Positions 53,541 through 61,589 of a stretch of 64,000 bases of DNA are shown here, in pieces. Below the pieces are notes generated by a model. It made no database searches. It worked only from the letters and a program-made list of their open reading frames with translations, and was not told the DNA's origin. Position numbers and translations under genes: made by a program. This DNA is from BOG-908 sp963795825 (GTDB lineage: Bacteria; Pseudomonadota; Alphaproteobacteria; Acetobacterales; Acetobacteraceae): assembly GCA_963795825.1 (NCBI GenBank), contig CAWCIW010000001.1:1116001-1180000 (forward strand), given 5' to 3'. Position 1 is the stretch's first letter, and every line of letters starts with the position of its first letter.

Positions 53541-53724
53541 AGGCAAGAAAGCAGTCCTTTTTCGAGAAAAAGGACCAAAAAGCTTTTGCTCCAACGCCTG
53601 CACCGAAGCCAATCGCGGCTATATCTGCAACCATATCGATTGGCAGAACGAGCGTGGCCTGCGTGCAGGCGTCGGGAGCAAAAGCTTTTTGGTCCTTTTT
53701 CTCGAAAAAGGACTGCTTTCTTCC
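53541..53724. repeat. Intergenic repeat element, full (C-arm / core II / C-arm)
   Basis: Both arms have CGAG/CTCG loops with AAGCTTTT boxes; core stem ACGCCTGCAC / GTGCAGGCGT, centre CTGCAACCATATCGATTGG. Between convergent genes; its right end abuts the nitronate monooxygenase stop. Confidence 0.92.
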
Positions 53725-54680
53725 TAAGCCGCCAGCCGCGCCAAAGCCGCCCTGTATTCCGCGCTCCACGTCGCGATACGCTCCGCCGCCGGCACCACGC
53801 GATCCACCCGCCCCACGCCCTGGCCCGCGCCCCAGATATCCCGCCAGGCCTTGGTGGCCCCACCGCTGCCGAAATTCATCGCGGTCGCGTCCGATACCGG
53901 CAGCGCGTCCGGATCGAGCCCGGCGGCCAGGATCGAGCTCTTCAGGTAGTTGCCGTGCACGCCGGTGAACAGGTTGCTGTACACGATGTCCGACGCCTGG
54001 GAATCCACCACCGCCTGCTTGTAGTCGGCGGCCGCATTGGCTTCCTCGGTGGCGATGAACGCCGAGCCGATATAGGCCACGTCGGCGCCGGCCGCCTGCG
54101 CGGCCAGGATCGCCCCGCCGGTGGAGATGGCACCCGACAGTGCCAGCGGACCGTCGAACCAGGCGCGTATCTCCGAGAGCAGCGCGAACGGCGACGTGGT
54201 GCCGGCATGGCCGCCCGCGCCGGCCGCCACCGCCACCAGGCCGTCGGCGCCCTTGTCGATCGCCTTGTGCGCGAAGGCCACGTTGATGATGTCGTGCAGC
54301 ACGATGCCGCCGTAGGAATGCACCGCATCGAACACGTCGGTGCGCGCGCCCAGCGAGGTGATGACGATCGGCACCTTGTACTTCACGCAGAGCTCGAGGT
54401 CGTGCTCCAGGCGGTCGTTCGAGCGATGCACGATCTGGTTGACCGCGAACGGCGCGGACGGCGCGTCCGGGTGGGCCGCGTCGTATTCCGCCAGTTCGCC
54501 GGTGATGCGTTCGAGCCAGCCGTCGAGCAACTCCTTGGGTCGCGCGTTGAGCGCCGGGAAGGAGCCGACGATGCCGGCCTTGCACTGGGCGAGCACCAGG
54601 TCCGGGTTGGAGATGATGAACAAAGGCGCCGCGATAACCGGCAGGCGCAGTTTCGTGGCGAGGAACGGGGGCAGGCTCAT
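53724..54680 (-). CDS. Nitronate monooxygenase family flavoprotein
   Basis: An FMN TIM-barrel protein of the NPD/NMO family (318 residues) that oxidises alkyl nitronates or serves related roles. Visible are RLPVIAAPLFIISNPDLV, ITSLGA, GLVAVAAGAGGHAGTTSPFALL (the FMN phosphate loop GAGGHAG) and AYIGSAFIATEEA. The start overlaps the enoyl-CoA hydratase stop (ATGA), so they are co-translated. Confidence 0.9.
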   Translation of the reverse strand: MSLPPFLATKLRLPVIAAPLFIISNPDLVLAQCKAGIVGSFPALNARPKELLDGWLERITGELAEYDAAHPDAPSAPFAVNQIVHRSNDRLEHDLELCVKYKVPIVITSLGARTDVFDAVHSYGGIVLHDIINVAFAHKAIDKGADGLVAVAAGAGGHAGTTSPFALLSEIRAWFDGPLALSGAISTGGAILAAQAAGADVAYIGSAFIATEEANAAADYKQAVVDSQASDIVYSNLFTGVHGNYLKSSILAAGLDPDALPVSDATAMNFGSGGATKAWRDIWGAGQGVGRVDRVVPAAERIATWSAEYRAALARLAA

Positions 54681-55441
54681 GCGGCGACGGCCTTTGTGCG
54701 GGATTGGAAAAAGGCGGCCACCGTCGCGCGGAACTCGGCGGTCTGCAGTTGCGCGCCGAACACGGCGTTCTCCTCGGCGATGCGGCCGGGCAGGTCGCGC
54801 GTCGCGGATTTCATCAGCGCCTTTGTGGCGAGCAGGGCGCCGGCGGGTTTGGCGGCGAGGCGCCCGGCCAGTGCCTGGGCTTCGGCGACCGCAGTGCCTG
54901 CGGGGACCACGCGGTTGACCAGGCCCAGCGCCTCGGCGCGTGCGGCGTCCACCGGTTCGCCGAGCAGCAGGAGTTCGGCGGCGCGGCGTTGGCCCATCAG
55001 GTTCGGCACCAGCAGCGAGCTGCCGGCTTCCGGCACCAGCGCCAGGTCCACGAACGGCATCTGCAACAGCGCGTCCGGCTCGGCGAGCACGAAATCGCAA
55101 TGCAGGAGGAGCGTGGTGCCGATACCGACGGCGCGGCCCTGCACGGCGGCGATGAGTATCTTGCCGGCGCCGGCCAGCGCGCGGATGAAGCGCTGCACGG
55201 GCGCTTCGTCGCCGGACGGTGGGCGGGCGACGAAATCGGCGAGGTCGTTGCCGGCGCAAAAGGCCGGGCCGTCGCCGGAGAAGATCACGGTGCGAATGTC
55301 CGGGTCGGCTTCGGCGCGCGCCATGGCGTCGGCCATGTCGGTATACATCGCCACGGTGAGCGCGTTGCGCTTGGCGGGGCGGGCCATCGCGATGTGCAAG
55401 GCGGCGCCGTCCTGGTGGATTCGGATGTCGGGTGTTGCCAT
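54677..55441 (-). CDS. Enoyl-CoA hydratase/isomerase family protein
   Basis: A crotonase-fold protein of 254 residues: RPAKRNALTVAMYTDM, the oxyanion-hole segment FCAGNDLADF, VQGRAVGIGTTLLLHCDFVLAEP, and FVDLALVPEAGSS. One expected catalytic Glu position of true hydratases reads GIGTTL, so the reaction may be isomerase-like. First gene of the operon with the nitronate monooxygenase. Confidence 0.88.
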   Translation of the reverse strand: MATPDIRIHQDGAALHIAMARPAKRNALTVAMYTDMADAMARAEADPDIRTVIFSGDGPAFCAGNDLADFVARPPSGDEAPVQRFIRALAGAGKILIAAVQGRAVGIGTTLLLHCDFVLAEPDALLQMPFVDLALVPEAGSSLLVPNLMGQRRAAELLLLGEPVDAARAEALGLVNRVVPAGTAVAEAQALAGRLAAKPAGALLATKALMKSATRDLPGRIAEENAVFGAQLQTAEFRATVAAFFQSRTKAVAA

Positions 55442-55469
55442 GTGGTGAGCCTACCGTGAGGCGGCCGGG

Positions 55470-55605
55470 AAAGAAAGAAAGCAGTCCTTTTTCGAGAAAA
55501 AGGACCAAAAAGCTTTTGCTCCCTGTCGGCGGGTGCTGACCAACTCCCCGACAGGGACCAAAAGTTTTTTGTTTCTTTTTTTCAAAAAAGAAAGCGCTTT
55601 CTTCC
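55470..55605. repeat. Intergenic repeat element, full (C-arm / core I / modified T-arm)
   Basis: Core CTGTCGGCG...CCCGACAG. The right arm reads GTTTCTTTTTTTCAAAAAAGAAA, where both sides of the stem changed together (GCTTC to GTTTC and GAAGG to GAAAG), keeping the pairing. In the divergent gap between the hydratase and the RibB-like gene. Confidence 0.88.
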
Positions 55606-55624
55606 TAAACTGTGCAGGGCCCGA

Positions 55625-56209
55625 ATGACCAACCAAGCAGCGCAAACCCTGGAGTCCGGCCACCTCGTAATCCTCGCAGACGAAGCCGCCGACCGGGGCT
55701 GCTTCGTGGGCGTGGCCGCGCTCGCCACCCCGGATACGGTAAACACCACGGTCACCTGGGGCCGCGGCCTGACCTGCTTCAGCGTGACCGCCGAGCGCGC
55801 GATGGCGCTGGGCCTGGTGCTGGCCGGCGAGTATCGCGAGGGCTATCGCGGCCCGATCCAGCTGCGTTCGGTGGAAGCGGCCGAGTGCGACGGCACCGGC
55901 ATCTCGGCCGCCGACCGGGCGCTGACCTTGCGGGCCGCCGGCGCGCCGGATGCGGGCGTCGCCAGCCTCAAATCGCCGGGCCACGTGATGCCGGCGATGG
56001 TGGGCTATCGCGGCCAGGAACGGCGCGCGAGCGCGGACCTGGCCCTCGACCTGGTGCGGCAGCTCACCCGCTACGAGGTGGCGGCCTGGACGGACATACT
56101 GGACGACGACGGCGAGGTGGCGAGTGCCGCCTATTGCCGCGCGCTGGCGGACCGGCTGGGCCTGCCCTGCGTAAGTGCCGCGGATGTGGCGATGGCGGCG
56201 GCGGGCTAG
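55625..56209 (+). CDS. RibB-like protein with altered active site
   Basis: 194 residues with the overall pattern of 3,4-dihydroxy-2-butanone-4-phosphate synthase: LESGHLVILADE, ATPDTVNTTVTWGRGLTCFSVT, SLKSPGHVMPAM. But the acidic catalytic loop (DDEDRENEGDL in active enzymes) reads DEAADRGCFVGV, and the HTEA motif reads RRASA. Those residues bind the metal and substrate, so activity is doubtful. It may be a paralogue with another role, or divergent. No other rib gene is nearby. Confidence 0.75.
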   Translation: MTNQAAQTLESGHLVILADEAADRGCFVGVAALATPDTVNTTVTWGRGLTCFSVTAERAMALGLVLAGEYREGYRGPIQLRSVEAAECDGTGISAADRALTLRAAGAPDAGVASLKSPGHVMPAMVGYRGQERRASADLALDLVRQLTRYEVAAWTDILDDDGEVASAAYCRALADRLGLPCVSAADVAMAAAG

Positions 56210-56244
56210 CGGAGCGGCAAGCGGGGTTTTGCAGGTGCTTTGAG

Positions 56245-56437
56245 GGAAGAAAGCAGTCCTTTTTTGAAAAAAAGGACCAAAAAACTTTTGCTGTGACGGT
56301 AGCGCGGCCGCTTCGGTTTATCTCGGGAACAGCCGGTTGGCGCAAAGCGGGCGCGCGAGGCCCCGCCGACGCGTCTTAGCAGGGCCAGGAGTCAAAAGTT
56401 TTTTGCTTCTTTTTTCAAAAAAGAAGGCCTTCCTTCC
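56245..56437. repeat. Intergenic repeat element, full (C-arm / core IV / T-arm)
   Basis: C-arm and T-arm are both TTGAAA type. The core begins GCTGTGACGGTAGC and has GCTTCGGTTTATC, as at 17.3 kb. Its right end abuts the M48 stop; convergent genes. Confidence 0.88.
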
Positions 56438-57138
56438 TACCCAGCCCGCAACAACCGTGCCCCCTCCTCCGCCAGCCACCCCGACGCTGCCGCCCGATAC
56501 GGCGACAGCGCATCGCACAGCGCCCAGAACTCCGGCGCGTGATTCATGTGCCGCAGATGCGCCACCTCGTGACCCACCACGTAATCCTGCACGTAGGTCG
56601 GCGCCATCAGCAGCCGCCAGCAGAACATCAGCGCCCCGTCCGCCGAGCAACTGCCCCAGCGCGTGCGCGTGTCCTTCACCGTCACCCGCCGCACCACCAG
56701 ACCGGCGCCGGCCGCCTTGGCCAGCGCCTGGGCGGAAAACCGGCGCCTGGCCTCCGCGCGCAGGAAGTCGCCCACCCGGCGCGCCAGGAACTCGGCATCG
56801 CCCGACACATGCAGCTCGGCCTCGCCGAGCCAGGCGCCGCCGCGGCCGCCCGGCGCATGGCGGATCAGGTGCGGCGTGCCGTCGATGGTGACCAGGGCGC
56901 CGTCGGCGAAGGGCACGGCTGCCGGCAGGGCGGCGAGATGGGTGCTGACCCAGTCGGCATTGGCCCGCAGCAGCGCAATGCCGGCTGCCTTTGCGGCGCG
57001 CATCGGCAGGGTGACGACCACGTGGCCTTCGCGGGCGTCGATACGCAGGGTGATGCGCCTGGCGCGCGGGTTGCGGCGCCAGTGGATGGTGGCTGGGCCG
57101 CCCGGCAGGATCAGCGACTCCGGAGGCGGGGTCTTCAT
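56437..57138 (-). CDS. YgjP-type metallopeptidase domain protein (M48 / DUF45)
   Basis: 233 residues. The C-terminal half has TRWGSCSADGALMFCWRLL and the zinc site VVGHEVAHLRHMNHAPEFW (HExxH plus a second His), diagnostic of the YgjP/SprT-like group, predicted Zn peptidases of unknown substrate. The ATG at 57138 is used; codons upstream lie in a decayed repeat arm. Confidence 0.88.
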   Translation of the reverse strand: MKTPPPESLILPGGPATIHWRRNPRARRITLRIDAREGHVVVTLPMRAAKAAGIALLRANADWVSTHLAALPAAVPFADGALVTIDGTPHLIRHAPGGRGGAWLGEAELHVSGDAEFLARRVGDFLRAEARRRFSAQALAKAAGAGLVVRRVTVKDTRTRWGSCSADGALMFCWRLLMAPTYVQDYVVGHEVAHLRHMNHAPEFWALCDALSPYRAAASGWLAEEGARLLRAG

Positions 57139-57143
57139 GGGGA

Positions 57144-57188
57144 GCAAGGAAAGCCTTCCGCCTGGCAAAAAGAAGCAAAAACATTTTG
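57144..57188. repeat. Decayed single repeat arm
   Basis: GCAAGGAAAGCCTTCCGCCTGG then CAAAAAGAAGC and AAAAACATTTTGC: a T-arm whose T-tract has been lost. Divergent gap between the M48 gene and the hydrolase. Confidence 0.55.
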
Positions 57189-57254
57189 CCGCCCGCCGCG
57201 GTATCGTGCGACCGGCTGGGGTGGCGTCAACCCTTAACCTGAGAGACCGTAACC

Positions 57255-58079
57255 ATGAGCATGCTCACCACGGCGGACGGCACCGCGCTGTTCTACAAGG
57301 ACTGGGGCAGCGGCACCCCGATCATGTTCCATCACGGCTGGCCGCTCAGCGCGGATGATTGGGACGCGCAGATGCTGTTCTTCCTGCACAAGGGCTACCG
57401 CGTGATCGCGCATGACCGCCGCGGGCACGGTCGCTCCAGCCAGACCGTGCACGGCAACGAGATGGACACCTACGCCGCGGATGTGGCCGCGCTGACCGAC
57501 CATCTCGACCTGCAGGGTGCCATCCATGTGGGCCACTCGACGGGCGGCGGCGAAGTGGCGCGCTATGTGGCGCGCGCGAGGCCCGGCCGGGTGGCCAAGG
57601 CCGTGCTGATCGGCGCGGTGCCGCCTATCATGGTGCAGAGCGAGGCCAATCCCGGCGGCCTGCCACTCGCGGTGTTCGACGGGTTCCGCACGGCGCTCGC
57701 GGCAAACCGCGCGCAGTTCTTCCTCGATGTGGCGAGCGGGCCGTTCTACGGCTTCAACCGGCCGGGCGCCCAGGTCTCTGAAGGCGCGATACGCAACTGG
57801 TGGCGCCAGGGCATGATGGGCGCCACCAAGGCGCATTACGACTGCATCGCGGCGTTTTCGGAGACGGATTTCACCGCGGACCTGCGGGCGATCGACGTGC
57901 CCGTCCTGGTCATGCATGGCGACGACGACCAGATCGTGCCGATCGCGGACTCGGCCCTGCTGTCGGCGAAACTGCTCAAGCAGGCGACGCTGAAAATCTA
58001 TCCCGGCCTGCCGCATGGCATGTGCACCACCCATGCCGAGACGATCAACGCCGACCTGCTGGCCTTTATCGCCGGCTGA
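57255..58079 (+). CDS. Alpha/beta hydrolase (non-haem chloroperoxidase / esterase type)
   Basis: 274 residues, close to the family length. FHHGWPLSADDWD, nucleophile GHSTGGGE, Asp in VMHGDDDQIVP and His in GLPHGMCTTH form the triad typical of arylesterase/perhydrolase enzymes. Cytosolic, no leader. The substrate is unknown. Confidence 0.9.
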   Translation: MSMLTTADGTALFYKDWGSGTPIMFHHGWPLSADDWDAQMLFFLHKGYRVIAHDRRGHGRSSQTVHGNEMDTYAADVAALTDHLDLQGAIHVGHSTGGGEVARYVARARPGRVAKAVLIGAVPPIMVQSEANPGGLPLAVFDGFRTALAANRAQFFLDVASGPFYGFNRPGAQVSEGAIRNWWRQGMMGATKAHYDCIAAFSETDFTADLRAIDVPVLVMHGDDDQIVPIADSALLSAKLLKQATLKIYPGLPHGMCTTHAETINADLLAFIAG

Positions 58080-58179
58080 CACCGGCTTTGGCCAAGGGCG
58101 CGGCCGGCCGGCCGGGGATCGGCCGGCTGCGTGGCGGGCCGGGACCGTCGTGCAAGCGTGAAGGCGGGCGGGCACGGCC

Positions 58180-58212
58180 GGTATTTGACGGCAAGGGCAA
58201 ATACCCTAACCT
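58180..58212 (+). promoter_or_regulatory. Promoter with dyad operator upstream of the acyl-CoA ligase
   Basis: TTGACG (58185-58190), a 16-base spacer and TAACCT (58207-58212). GGTATTTG (58180-58187) and CAAATACC (58198-58205) are a perfect 8-base inverted repeat with a 10-base spacer overlapping the -35 box, the layout of a repressor site. The regulator is not known. Confidence 0.5.
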
Positions 58213-58289
58213 GCCGCTCAAAATAGCCGGCCGGTAAACCGGCCCAGCGACGCGCCGGTGCGACGGCCAGGAAACGAAAGGACCAGGAT

Positions 58290-59990
58290 ATGGACCAGCA
58301 TGGGTCTGCTACGCTCGACCATCCGGACGCGCCCGCCGCCGGCGCCAGGCGCCACGCCTGGGAAGGGCACTACCCGCCGCAGGTGAAATGGCGCCAGCCG
58401 GTCGAAACCATGACGCTGCCCCAGCTGCTGGAACGCTCGGCCGCGCGGTACACCGATCGGCCGCTGATCGAATATCGCGACAGGCAGGTGAGCTTCACCG
58501 CCATCGCCGGCCTGGTGGATCGCATGGCCGCCGGCTTCCTGGCCGCCGGCTACGGCCCGGGCAGCACCATCGCGCTGTTCCTGCCCAACACGCCCTGGCA
58601 CACGGTCTGCTTCTTTGCCGCGCTAAAGGCGGGCGCCAGGCTCGCCCATCTGAGCCCGCTCGATGCGCCGCGCGAGGTGATGCACAAGATCAGCGACAGC
58701 GGCGCCGCCGTGGTGGTCGCCACCAATCTCGGCGGCCTGGCGGCAGGCGCTGCCAAGCTGGTGGCGATGGGCGTGGTGCCGCGCCTGCTCATCGGCGAGG
58801 ATGCGTATTGGGGCGGCACCACGGGCGATGCCGTTACCTACGGCGCCGGCGTGGACGATCTGGCCGCCCTGCTCGACGCGGCGCCTCCCGCCGCCTGGCC
58901 CGAGGTCAAGCCGTCCGACCTGGCGCTGCTGCAATATACCGGCGGCACCACCGGCCTGCCCAAGGGAGCGATGCTGACCCACGCCAACATGCTGGCCGCC
59001 ACGTTCAGCTATCTGAGCTGGCGCGAGCCGGGCGAGGTCGAGGCAGGGCCGCAGCGGGTGATCGGCGTGCTGCCGATGTTCCACGTCTATGCGTTGGGCG
59101 TGGTGCTGCTGCTCAACATCGCGGACGGCAACATGATCATGCTGCGGCCGCGCTTCGACCTGGCGACCACGATCGAGGACATCGAGACGAAGCGCGCGAC
59201 CAGCTTCCCCGCGGTGCCCACGATGATCATTGCGTTGCTCAGCGCGCCCGGCGTGGAGGACCGCGATTTCAGCTCGCTGACCATGTTGGGCTCCGGCGGC
59301 GCGCCCCTGCCCACCGATGTGGCCGAGCGCGCGCAACGGCTGATCGGCCACGAACTGCGCACCGGCTGGGGCATGACGGAAACCGCAGCGATCGGCACCC
59401 GCGTGCCGACAGGCGTCGCCGCCAGCGCTGGCATGATCGGCGTGCCGCTGCCGAACGTGGAGCTGCGCATCGTCGGGCTCGACGATCCCACGCGCGTCCT
59501 GCCGCCCGGCGAGGTGGGCGAGATGGCGATACGCGGCCCGAACGTGACGAGCGGCTACTGGAACCAGCCGGAGCTGTCGGCCAAGAGCTTCGCCGACGGT
59601 TTCTTCCTGACCGGCGACATCGGGCATATGAGCGCCGACGGGCTGTTCACGCTGATCGACCGGAAGAAGCGGATGATCATTTCCGGCGGCTTCAACGTGT
59701 ATCCGGCGATGATCGAGGACAGCATCTACGAGCACCCGGACGTGGAAGAGGTGATCGTGATCGGCATCCCGGACGAGTATCGCGGCGAGGCTGCCAAGGC
59801 GTTCATTAAGCAGCGGGCGGGCACCACGCCGCTCGACATCGACACGTTGAAGGCGTTTTTGGCCGACAAGGTTGGCAAGCACGAGATGCCAAAGGCGTTG
59901 GAGCTGCGGGATTCGTTGCCCAAGAGCCCTGTTGGGAAGCTGTTGGCGACCCAATTGGCTGATGAGGAGCGGGCGCGCACAGCGAAGTAA
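58290..59990 (+). CDS. fadD: Long-chain fatty acid--CoA ligase (AMP-dependent synthetase)
   Basis: Activates fatty acids to acyl-CoA. 566 residues with the P-loop LLQYTGGTTGLPKGAML, GWGMTETAAIGTR, the hinge FLTGDIGHMSADGLF, and the C-terminal Lys region ELRDSLPKSPVGKLL. Closest in style to FadD. AGGA stands just before the ATG. A dyad-overlapped promoter lies upstream, and acyl-CoA dehydrogenases follow after a repeat. Confidence 0.92.
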   Translation: MDQHGSATLDHPDAPAAGARRHAWEGHYPPQVKWRQPVETMTLPQLLERSAARYTDRPLIEYRDRQVSFTAIAGLVDRMAAGFLAAGYGPGSTIALFLPNTPWHTVCFFAALKAGARLAHLSPLDAPREVMHKISDSGAAVVVATNLGGLAAGAAKLVAMGVVPRLLIGEDAYWGGTTGDAVTYGAGVDDLAALLDAAPPAAWPEVKPSDLALLQYTGGTTGLPKGAMLTHANMLAATFSYLSWREPGEVEAGPQRVIGVLPMFHVYALGVVLLLNIADGNMIMLRPRFDLATTIEDIETKRATSFPAVPTMIIALLSAPGVEDRDFSSLTMLGSGGAPLPTDVAERAQRLIGHELRTGWGMTETAAIGTRVPTGVAASAGMIGVPLPNVELRIVGLDDPTRVLPPGEVGEMAIRGPNVTSGYWNQPELSAKSFADGFFLTGDIGHMSADGLFTLIDRKKRMIISGGFNVYPAMIEDSIYEHPDVEEVIVIGIPDEYRGEAAKAFIKQRAGTTPLDIDTLKAFLADKVGKHEMPKALELRDSLPKSPVGKLLATQLADEERARTAK

Positions 59991-60126
59991 GGCAAGGCGT
60001 TCTTTTTCGAGAAAAAGAACCAAAAAGCTTTTGCTCCGCTGTCGCGGGCGTTTCCGGATAATCGGCGACAGCGGAGCCAAAGGTTCTTTTGCTTCTTTTC
60101 TTCAGAAAAGAAGGCCTTGCTTTCTT
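59990..60126. repeat. Intergenic repeat element, full (T-arm / core I variant / T-arm)
   Basis: The left arm stem is GTTC-T5-CGAG-A5-GAAC, again a paired change; the right arm is TTCAGA type. The core variant CCGCTGTCGC...GCGACAGCGG replaces CTGTCGG but keeps the stem. Between the ligase and the first dehydrogenase. Confidence 0.88.
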
Positions 60127-60145
60127 TCTTTGAAGGATATGACAC

Positions 60146-61354
60146 ATGGATCTACGTTTCACCCCAGAAGAAGTCGCCTTCCGCGACGAGATGCGCACCT
60201 TCTTCCGCGAGAACATTCCCGCCGAGATACGCAATCGCCTGGGCGCGGGCCGGCATGTGACCAAGGAAGAATGGGTCACCAGCCAGCGCATCATGAACAA
60301 GGCGGGCCTCGCCGTGCCGCATTGGCCGGTGCAATACGGCGGCCGTGGCTGGAGCCCGATCCAGCTCTACATCTACAACGAGGAGATGATGAGCGAGAAC
60401 TGCCCCACCCCGCTGCCCTTCAACACGCATATGGTGGGACCGGTGATCGCGGCGTTCGGCACCGAAGAGCAGAAGGCGCAGTATCTGCCGCGCATCGCCA
60501 ACATCGACGATTGGTGGTGCCAGGGTTTCTCCGAGCCTGGTGCGGGTTCGGATCTCGCCAGCCTCAAGACGAAGGCGGTGCGCGAGGGCGATGAATGGGT
60601 GATCAACGGCCAGAAGACCTGGACCACATTGGGCCAGTGGGCCGACTGGATCTTCGTGCTCGCGCGCACCAACCCCGAGGCGCGCAAGCCGCAGGAAGGC
60701 ATCAGCTTCATCCTTGTCGATATGAAGACGCCCGGCGTGACGGTGCGGCCGATCCAGCTGATCGACGGCGGCCACGAGGTGAACGAGGTCTGGTTCGACG
60801 ACGTTCGCGTGCCCGTCGGCAACCTGGTGGGCCAGGAGAACCGCGGCTGGGATTGCGCCAAGTTCCTGCTCGGCAACGAGCGCAGCAACATCGCGCGCAT
60901 CGGTGCGAGCAAGGCGAGGTTGCGCCGGATACGCGAGATCGCGCGCACCGTGCCGGCCGGTGACGGCGCGCTGTGGGACAGCGAGGCGTTCCGCCACAAG
61001 GTGGCCGCCGTGGAGATCGAGCTCAAGGCGCTGGAGATGACGCAGTTGCGCGTGGTTGCCGCCGAGCGCGATCACGGCAACAAGCCCAATCCGGCAAGCT
61101 CGATCCTGAAGATCAAGGGCAGCGAGATACAGCAGGCGACGACGGAGCTGGCGCTGGAAATGGCCGGGCCGTTTGCGCTGGCGTATCACGACGGCGAGGA
61201 GGAGATTGCCGAGGGCCGCAACGATCTTCCGGACGGTTTCGCCTGGGCGGACACGGCGGCGCCGGAATATTTCAACTACCGCAAGGTGTCGATCTACGGC
61301 GGCTCGAATGAAATCCAGAGGAACATTATAGCCAAAGCCGTCCTGGGCTTCTGA
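60146..61354 (+). CDS. Acyl-CoA dehydrogenase
   Basis: A flavin dehydrogenase of 402 residues: MDLRFTPEEVAFRDEMRTF, GFSEPGAGSDLASLKTKA and GQKTWTT (signature 1), LLGNERSNIARIGASK, and the C-terminal SIYGGSNEIQRNIIAKAVLGF. The Gly-Gly-Ser-Asn-Glu motif supports FAD binding. Probably a pair with the dehydrogenase at 61590. AAGGA is 8 bases before the ATG. Confidence 0.93.
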   Translation: MDLRFTPEEVAFRDEMRTFFRENIPAEIRNRLGAGRHVTKEEWVTSQRIMNKAGLAVPHWPVQYGGRGWSPIQLYIYNEEMMSENCPTPLPFNTHMVGPVIAAFGTEEQKAQYLPRIANIDDWWCQGFSEPGAGSDLASLKTKAVREGDEWVINGQKTWTTLGQWADWIFVLARTNPEARKPQEGISFILVDMKTPGVTVRPIQLIDGGHEVNEVWFDDVRVPVGNLVGQENRGWDCAKFLLGNERSNIARIGASKARLRRIREIARTVPAGDGALWDSEAFRHKVAAVEIELKALEMTQLRVVAAERDHGNKPNPASSILKIKGSEIQQATTELALEMAGPFALAYHDGEEEIAEGRNDLPDGFAWADTAAPEYFNYRKVSIYGGSNEIQRNIIAKAVLGF

Positions 61355-61359
61355 AAAGA

Positions 61360-61480
61360 AAAAGTCATTCTGGCGGCCATCTGACGGCGATTTCCTGCGC
61401 TCCGGTGCTCATGGCCCCAAACGGCCACTCCGCTCCGGTGCTCGGAAATCACCGCCAGCTAACTCGCCATAACGACTTTT
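61360..61480. repeat. Nested inverted-repeat structure between dehydrogenase genes
   Basis: AAAAGTC (61360-61366) and GACTTTT (61474-61480), and CTGGCGG (61370-61376) and CCGCCAG (61452-61458), are inverse pairs. A direct repeat CCGGTGCTC with GCTCCGG occurs twice inside, and GATTTCC faces GGAAATC. No coding frame; distinct from the main repeat family. Confidence 0.5.
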
Positions 61481-61514
61481 CGCACCCGACATGCTCGTCG
61501 GATAAGCGCGCGAC

Positions 61515-61572
61515 AGCGGAGTCAAAAGTCTTTTGCTTCTTTTCTTCAGAAAAGAAGGCCTTCCTTACTTCC
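61515..61572. repeat. Single repeat arm (T-arm) with core I-variant fragment
   Basis: GACAGCGGAGTC, AAAAGTCTTTTG, then CTTCTTTTCTTCAGAAAAGAAGG; the right half of the same type as the preceding full element. Confidence 0.85.
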
Positions 61573-61589
61573 TCCTAGGACCCATCAGC

